6,769 bases of DNA from Candidatus Parcubacteria bacterium. Lineage in GTDB: Bacteria; Patescibacteriota; Patescibacteriia; Patescibacteriales; UBA12075. The DNA is taken from assembly GCA_023139655.1 (NCBI GenBank), contig JAGLNE010000032.1, positions 1-6,769 of the forward strand, given 5' to 3'. The notes under the pieces were generated by a model. The model was not told the origin of the DNA, made no database searches, and saw only the letters and a program-made list of their open reading frames with translations. Of the stretch, positions 4,513 through 6,769 are shown one piece after another. The first letter of the stretch is position 1. Every line of letters starts with the position of its first letter. A program made the position numbers and the translations under genes.

Positions 4513-4539
4513 ATATTTTAATACTAATTTTATTGTTAA
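4510..4539 (-). promoter_or_regulatory. Candidate promoter of the membrane-protein gene
   Basis: On the - strand, TTAACA (4534-4539), an 18-bp spacer and TATATT (4510-4515), 14 nt before the ATG, predict a leader of about 8 nt. The spacing to the start codon is identical to that at the peptidase gene (5193-5222). The -35 lies in ATTTTATTGTTAAGAA (4527-4542, + strand), a 16-mer that recurs exactly at 3502-3517. Confidence 0.45.
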
Positions 4540-4551
4540 GAACGATATTAT

Positions 4552-5178
4552 CTATTCAATCACTATGACGTCTCCGTCACTGATGGCCTTGAACGGGATA
4601 TTGTGGCTTTTGTAATAATCAACAACCTTGTTAACTGCTTCTGACTCAGGATGGTCCGATTTGTAGTGTGGAATTATGGTATAGTTGATAAGATTTAATC
4701 CTTCCCAGATTATATCAGACTGTTCTTTGTATGGCCGCTGATTTATATCATCAACCAATTCAAGCCCTTTAAGGGTTGGGGCAAGAATACAAACGCCCGC
4801 GCTATAACCGCCATACAAAATATCTTTTTTATTTTTCGCGAAATTTTTTAGAACATTATCAAAACCACTTATTCTCATTGCTTGTCGAAGCACAAAAACA
4901 TTTCCTCCTCTAATCCAAATAACTCCATATTTTGAAATGTCATTATTGAGTATGTCGGACTGGTTGAAATAATTGCGTAAATCAAATTGCTTAACTTCCA
5001 TACCGGCCTTTGTGAGTTGACCAATATCAAACTGCTCACTCTTTTTACGTCTTTCTAAATCGTCTGAAAAATCGAGCGCATTAGAAATGTATGCGGTTTT
5101 GCGGTTGTTTTTAGGAATTAAATCTTTAAGCTTATCAACTTCATCACCTATTTGGTAAGAGGATAGATAAAATTTCAT
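4552..5178 (-). CDS. Peptidase S51 family protein (dipeptidase E-like)
   Basis: S51 serine peptidases have a class-I glutamine-amidotransferase-like fold; dipeptidase E cleaves N-terminal Asp-X dipeptides in the cytosol, and other members are cyanophycinases. Seen in 208 residues: WIRGGNVFVL (88-97; the family's GGNxxxL), YGGYSAGVCILAP (122-134) with the nucleophile Ser126 in GxSAG, and IIPHYKSDHPES (168-179) with the catalytic His171. ISDGDVIVIE closes the protein. The order and spacing fit family members of about 200-230 aa, and there is no signal peptide. GYSAG rather than GWSAG and the absence of the usual tail make a PepE-like enzyme likely without proving Asp-X specificity. The ATG at 5178 lacks an SD and has the promoter-leader module shared with the next gene downstream, 56 bp away. 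Confidence 0.88.
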   Translation of the reverse strand: MKFYLSSYQIGDEVDKLKDLIPKNNRKTAYISNALDFSDDLERRKKSEQFDIGQLTKAGMEVKQFDLRNYFNQSDILNNDISKYGVIWIRGGNVFVLRQAMRISGFDNVLKNFAKNKKDILYGGYSAGVCILAPTLKGLELVDDINQRPYKEQSDIIWEGLNLINYTIIPHYKSDHPESEAVNKVVDYYKSHNIPFKAISDGDVIVIE

Positions 5179-5195
5179 GAGGTTATAGAATAAAT
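5176..5195 (-). promoter_or_regulatory. Start-codon-proximal leader motif, copy B
   Basis: Partner of 4493-4512 (17 of 20 bases identical). It places CTATAAC 4-5 nt before the ATG of the S51 peptidase in place of a Shine-Dalgarno sequence. Confidence 0.55.
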
Positions 5196-5222
5196 TAATT
5201 TTTTAAAAGTGTGGTCTGACAA
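5193..5222 (-). promoter_or_regulatory. Candidate promoter of the S51 peptidase gene
   Basis: On the - strand, TTGTCA (5217-5222), an 18-bp spacer and TTAATT (5193-5198), 14 nt before the ATG. Geometry is identical to 4510-4539, and the inferred leader is about 8 nt. Confidence 0.45.
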
Positions 5223-5240
5223 TGTGCTATATGATGTAAG

Positions 5241-5270
5241 TTTTAATCTATATTATAATCTAGATTAAAA
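5241..5270. promoter_or_regulatory. 30-bp palindromic operator-like site
   Basis: Perfect 10-bp arms TTTTAATCTA (5241-5250) and TAGATTAAAA (5261-5270) surround TATTATAATC. It lies 63 bp upstream of the peptidase start and contains TATAAT-like hexamers on both strands, so a bound dimeric regulator could cover a promoter. The rest of 5271-5391 is AT-rich with no supportable gene. Confidence 0.5.
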
Positions 5271-5391
5271 TATGTATTTCCCAAAAGACCTTAAAAAACA
5301 AATCCGCAGAGTAAATTTTTTATCTCGTTTTAATTGTTCTTAATCTTTTTTATAAGAAAAGAAAATTTGATTTTTTATTTTGATTTAAAAA

Positions 5392-5408
5392 AGAGGGGTT
5401 AGGGGTGA
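5392..5408. repeat. Dispersed repeat AGAGGGGTTAGGGGTGA, copy 2
   Basis: A G-rich 17-mer in an A/T-rich spacer, in the loop of a weak hairpin (TTAAAAAA against TTTTTTGA). It lies 28 bp past the stop of the gene at 5437-6135. Confidence 0.75.
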
Positions 5409-5436
5409 ATTTTTTGAGTTAAAATTTTTTATTATA

Positions 5437-6135
5437 TTATATTTCAAGATATTCTATAAATTGATTAAAATCTTCTTGCCTTTTAAAATTATTTATAGTT
5501 AAAACCGGATTGCGATTGGCGTTAAGCTGTACTAGTTTAAGTTTATTTAATTTAGGAATAACATCAAGCCATCTCTGCGGGCTTTTCATTATTATTATCA
5601 TCTTATTTGGTTTTTTAATAAATTCTTCCACGAGATTGAAGCTATATTTTTGGGAATCCAAAATTTTATTAATGTGTTGATATCCCTTTGAATGATATGG
5701 AAAGTATTGCACACAACAAACTCTATTTGCTATTTTTTTATAATCAATTTTGTTTTTAATTACACTAGAAAATATTCTCGTCCAATATTTAAAGCCTCCT
5801 GTTAACATAAATTTCGGATTTAGCCAGTAAAAAGGAAATTCCATATCTTCATGTTTCAGACTTTTAGCAAGAACATATTTTAAATTTTTGTAAACTAAAA
5901 ATTCATGATTTTCAGTTGGTTCTAATCCAGGTAGAATTTCAGAGCCAGGGTTTAATTGTAGTAATAAAATTTTTGCTTTATTAAAATTTCCCGCGTATGG
6001 TGTGGGCAGATTGTCTAGTCTAATTTTGTAATCCTCATTAGTCCTCCTACTATTGAATTTATCTATTATTTCTTTATCTGAATCTAAAATATATGGGCAT
6101 TTTTCCGTATTAAGCTTTAACCATGGATTTTCCAT
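5437..6135 (-). CDS. Uncharacterised protein, possibly uracil-DNA-glycosylase-like fold
   Basis: The 232-aa protein is soluble, without signal or membrane segment. Readable landmarks: PTPYAGNFNKAKILLLQLNP then G (residues 44-64), a beta-strand ending in LNPG like motif 1 of the UDG/MUG superfamily; FKYWTRIF (115-122); VCCVQYFPYHSKGY (139-152), a strand-loop typical of the same fold; IIIMKSPQRWL (180-190); and RNPVLTINNF (208-217), where superfamily members have their second active-site loop. The motif-1 LNPG and FPYHS together suggest a UDG-like protein of a poorly characterised branch. No clear HPS motif is present, so glycosylase activity is unproven. The ATG at 6135 has no SD; upstream is AT-rich. 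It is markedly AT-rich in codon use (many AAA, ATT, TTA codons), suggesting acquisition. It follows the attC-like structure on the same strand. Confidence 0.6.
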   Translation of the reverse strand: MENPWLKLNTEKCPYILDSDKEIIDKFNSRRTNEDYKIRLDNLPTPYAGNFNKAKILLLQLNPGSEILPGLEPTENHEFLVYKNLKYVLAKSLKHEDMEFPFYWLNPKFMLTGGFKYWTRIFSSVIKNKIDYKKIANRVCCVQYFPYHSKGYQHINKILDSQKYSFNLVEEFIKKPNKMIIIMKSPQRWLDVIPKLNKLKLVQLNANRNPVLTINNFKRQEDFNQFIEYLEI

Positions 6136-6271
6136 ATATTTTTAAAATTATTTTTGTAGCGAAGCGGAGAAAATATGTTATTCCCCCTTTTAAATAAATA
6201 AAAAAATTTAATTTTCGTCGTGTTCAAAACACTAAATATTAAAATCTCCACTAAGATAAAAAATTTATTTC
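6136..6271. other. AT-rich spacer without recognisable gene
   Basis: About 135 bp of A/T-rich sequence upstream of the possible UDG-fold gene. The only structure seen is a small palindrome GTGTT-CAA-AACAC near 6219-6231 and a GC-richer patch GCGAAGCGGAG near 6160-6170. No ORF with a ribosome binding site. Confidence 0.5.
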
Positions 6272-6411
6272 GTACAACATATGCGTATCATCTGAAGTTC
6301 CACGGAGTATTGTGATAAAATTGCGAGTGGCAACGAGCTATCATAATACGGAAGTGGAATTTGGGTGGAGGCTTTTGTATAAAAGCCGTAACCAGATATA
6401 CGCTGTTAGCT
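6272..6411. other. Large self-complementary element, attC-like or structured RNA
   Basis: Collinear stems, outside in: GCGTAT (6283-6288) with ATACGC (6398-6403); ATCTG (6290-6294) with CAGAT (6393-6397), leaving C6289 extrahelical; 6295-6303 with 6354-6362 (9 bp, one G-U); 6307-6317 with 6339-6349 (11 bp, one G-U); TTGC/GCAA (6321-6324 with 6330-6333) with loop GAGTG. A separate 7-bp side hairpin GGCTTTT-GTAT-AAAAGCC occupies 6370-6387. The structure is flanked by GTACAAC (6272-6278) and GTTAGCT (6405-6411), which supply AAC/GTT boxes. In the - orientation, that of the nearby genes, these read AGCTAAC...GTTGTAC, each one base off the integron R-box consensus RYYYAAC/GTTRRRY. The side branch and unequal spacers (4 and 1 nt) are not canonical for attC. 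On the + strand a T-rich run follows, so an RNA is also possible. No integrase is in the window. Confidence 0.5.
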
Positions 6412-6430
6412 GATGTATTTTTTTTCTTTT

Positions 6431-6448
6431 TTCCGACAGCAGTCGGAA
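6431..6448. other. Small perfect hairpin
   Basis: TTCCGAC-AGCA-GTCGGAA has a 7-bp stem (6431-6437 with 6442-6448) preceded by a long T-rich run and followed by TTGTTTT on +. It may belong to the 3' region of the partial gene ending at 6537, but the tail is A-rich in that direction, so it is not a standard terminator. Confidence 0.5.
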
Positions 6449-6479
6449 TTGTTTTAAAAAATTTTCAAATTTCTTTTCC

Positions 6480-6530
6480 GTTTTGGATTTTTGGTAGAGG
6501 GGTTAGGGGTGAATGCCTAAAATCCAAAAC
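6480..6530. repeat. 12-bp inverted repeat carrying dispersed repeat copy 3 in its loop
   Basis: GTTTTGGATTTT (6480-6491) pairs perfectly with AAAATCCAAAAC (6519-6530). The 27-nt loop contains AGAGGGGTTAGGGGTGA (6496-6512), identical to copy 2. It starts 6 bp past the stop of the partial right-edge gene, so it would lie in that gene's 3' untranslated region. Confidence 0.75.
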
Positions 6531-6536
6531 TCATTA

Positions 6537-6769
6537 TTATTTCTTTTCAAATAATACTTTTATATCAGCTAAAATGCTTTGACCATTTACTATATCACCA
6601 TAAATTAGAAATCCTTCAGGCAATTGTTTTTTAGCGTTTTTATTATGCACCACGTGTTCGTCTGCGTGAAAACCCATAATCTCACTATGCCCCAAGAGCT
6701 TTAGATTGGTAAGAACAACTGTACTAATTTTAGAATAATCTCTGCTTAGTTTTTTTATAATTTTGGAGG
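6537..6769 (-). CDS. C-terminal part of an unrecognised protein (5' end beyond window)
   Basis: An open frame runs from the right edge to TAA at 6537-6539 (followed by a second TAA) and codes for about 76 residues: KIIKKLSRDYSKISTVVLTN, then LKLLGHSEIMGFHADEHVV, HNKNAKKQLPEGFLIYGDIV and NGQSILADIKVLFEKK. It looks like a globular alpha/beta protein. The segment EIMGFHADEHVVHN is His/Asp/Glu-rich and could hold a metal site, but I recognise no family from this fragment. Same strand and same A/T-rich character as the other right-hand genes; the paired stop codons and following inverted repeat mark a real gene end. A real gene is likely; its function is unknown. Confidence 0.55.
   Translation of the reverse strand, partial: SKIIKKLSRDYSKISTVVLTNLKLLGHSEIMGFHADEHVVHNKNAKKQLPEGFLIYGDIVNGQSILADIKVLFEKK

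Noticed and set aside
5272..5343. 23-codon + strand ORF (MYFPKDLKKQIRRVNFLSRF...) just after the 30-bp palindrome
   Set aside because: No Shine-Dalgarno and no -35. Only a TATAAT-like hexamer inside the palindrome favours it, which is not enough to call a gene.
6361..6582. 73-codon + strand ORF
   Set aside because: It crosses the attC-like structure, a poly-T run, two hairpins and the end of the - strand partial gene. The F-rich peptide is an artefact of T runs.

Overview
The window looks like a piece of an uncultivated Candidate Phyla Radiation (Patescibacteria, Parcubacteria-like) chromosome. This is inferred from style: short, widely spaced genes, a degenerate diacylglycerol-kinase-fold protein beside a bactofilin, and spacers packed with short dispersed repeats (AATTTGGAATTT-type, CTTTAGC/GCCGAAGC-type and AGAGGGGTT(A/G)GGGGTGA-type) of the kind common in such genomes. 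No marker gene fixes the taxon.

Left third (1-1901) is core-like with moderate GC: the 3' end of yidC on the + strand, a bidirectional terminator, then two - strand genes, a DAGK/YegS-fold lipid-kinase-like protein with altered nucleotide-binding motifs and a bactofilin. Their spacers hold a 17-bp direct repeat, a 15-bp inverted repeat with TTGGAATTT copies, and a hairpin-rich leader.

Middle (1902-3868) is mostly non-coding or tiny-gene sequence and is the most interesting part. On the - strand there is a promoter, a ~150-nt region closed by a two-part end-to-end stem with internal hairpins, and a strong terminator-like hairpin; I read it as a ~210-nt structured non-coding RNA that I cannot assign to a family. 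Divergent from it on the + strand is a complete miniature transcription unit (promoter, hairpin leader, AGGAGG, 23-codon ORF, two terminators). After an HD-domain hydrolase come two consecutive one-gene units: a 57-aa very basic protein and a 72-aa acidic protein. Each has a strong Shine-Dalgarno and a 3' hairpin, and each is enclosed by a perfect inverted repeat (23 bp and 19 bp) whose arm sequences resemble each other.

Right part (3863-6769) is visibly AT-richer and accessory: a membrane-anchored extracytoplasmic protein with two CX4C pairs, an S51 (dipeptidase E-like) peptidase, a possible uracil-DNA-glycosylase-fold protein, and the C-terminus of an unrecognised protein running off the right edge, all on the - strand. 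The peptidase and the membrane protein share a nearly identical promoter-leader module and lack Shine-Dalgarno sequences. Between the last two genes is a 121-bp, almost fully self-complementary element with one side branch and flanking AAC/GTT boxes, resembling an unusual integron attC site or a structured RNA. No tRNA, rRNA, CRISPR array or transposase gene is visible.
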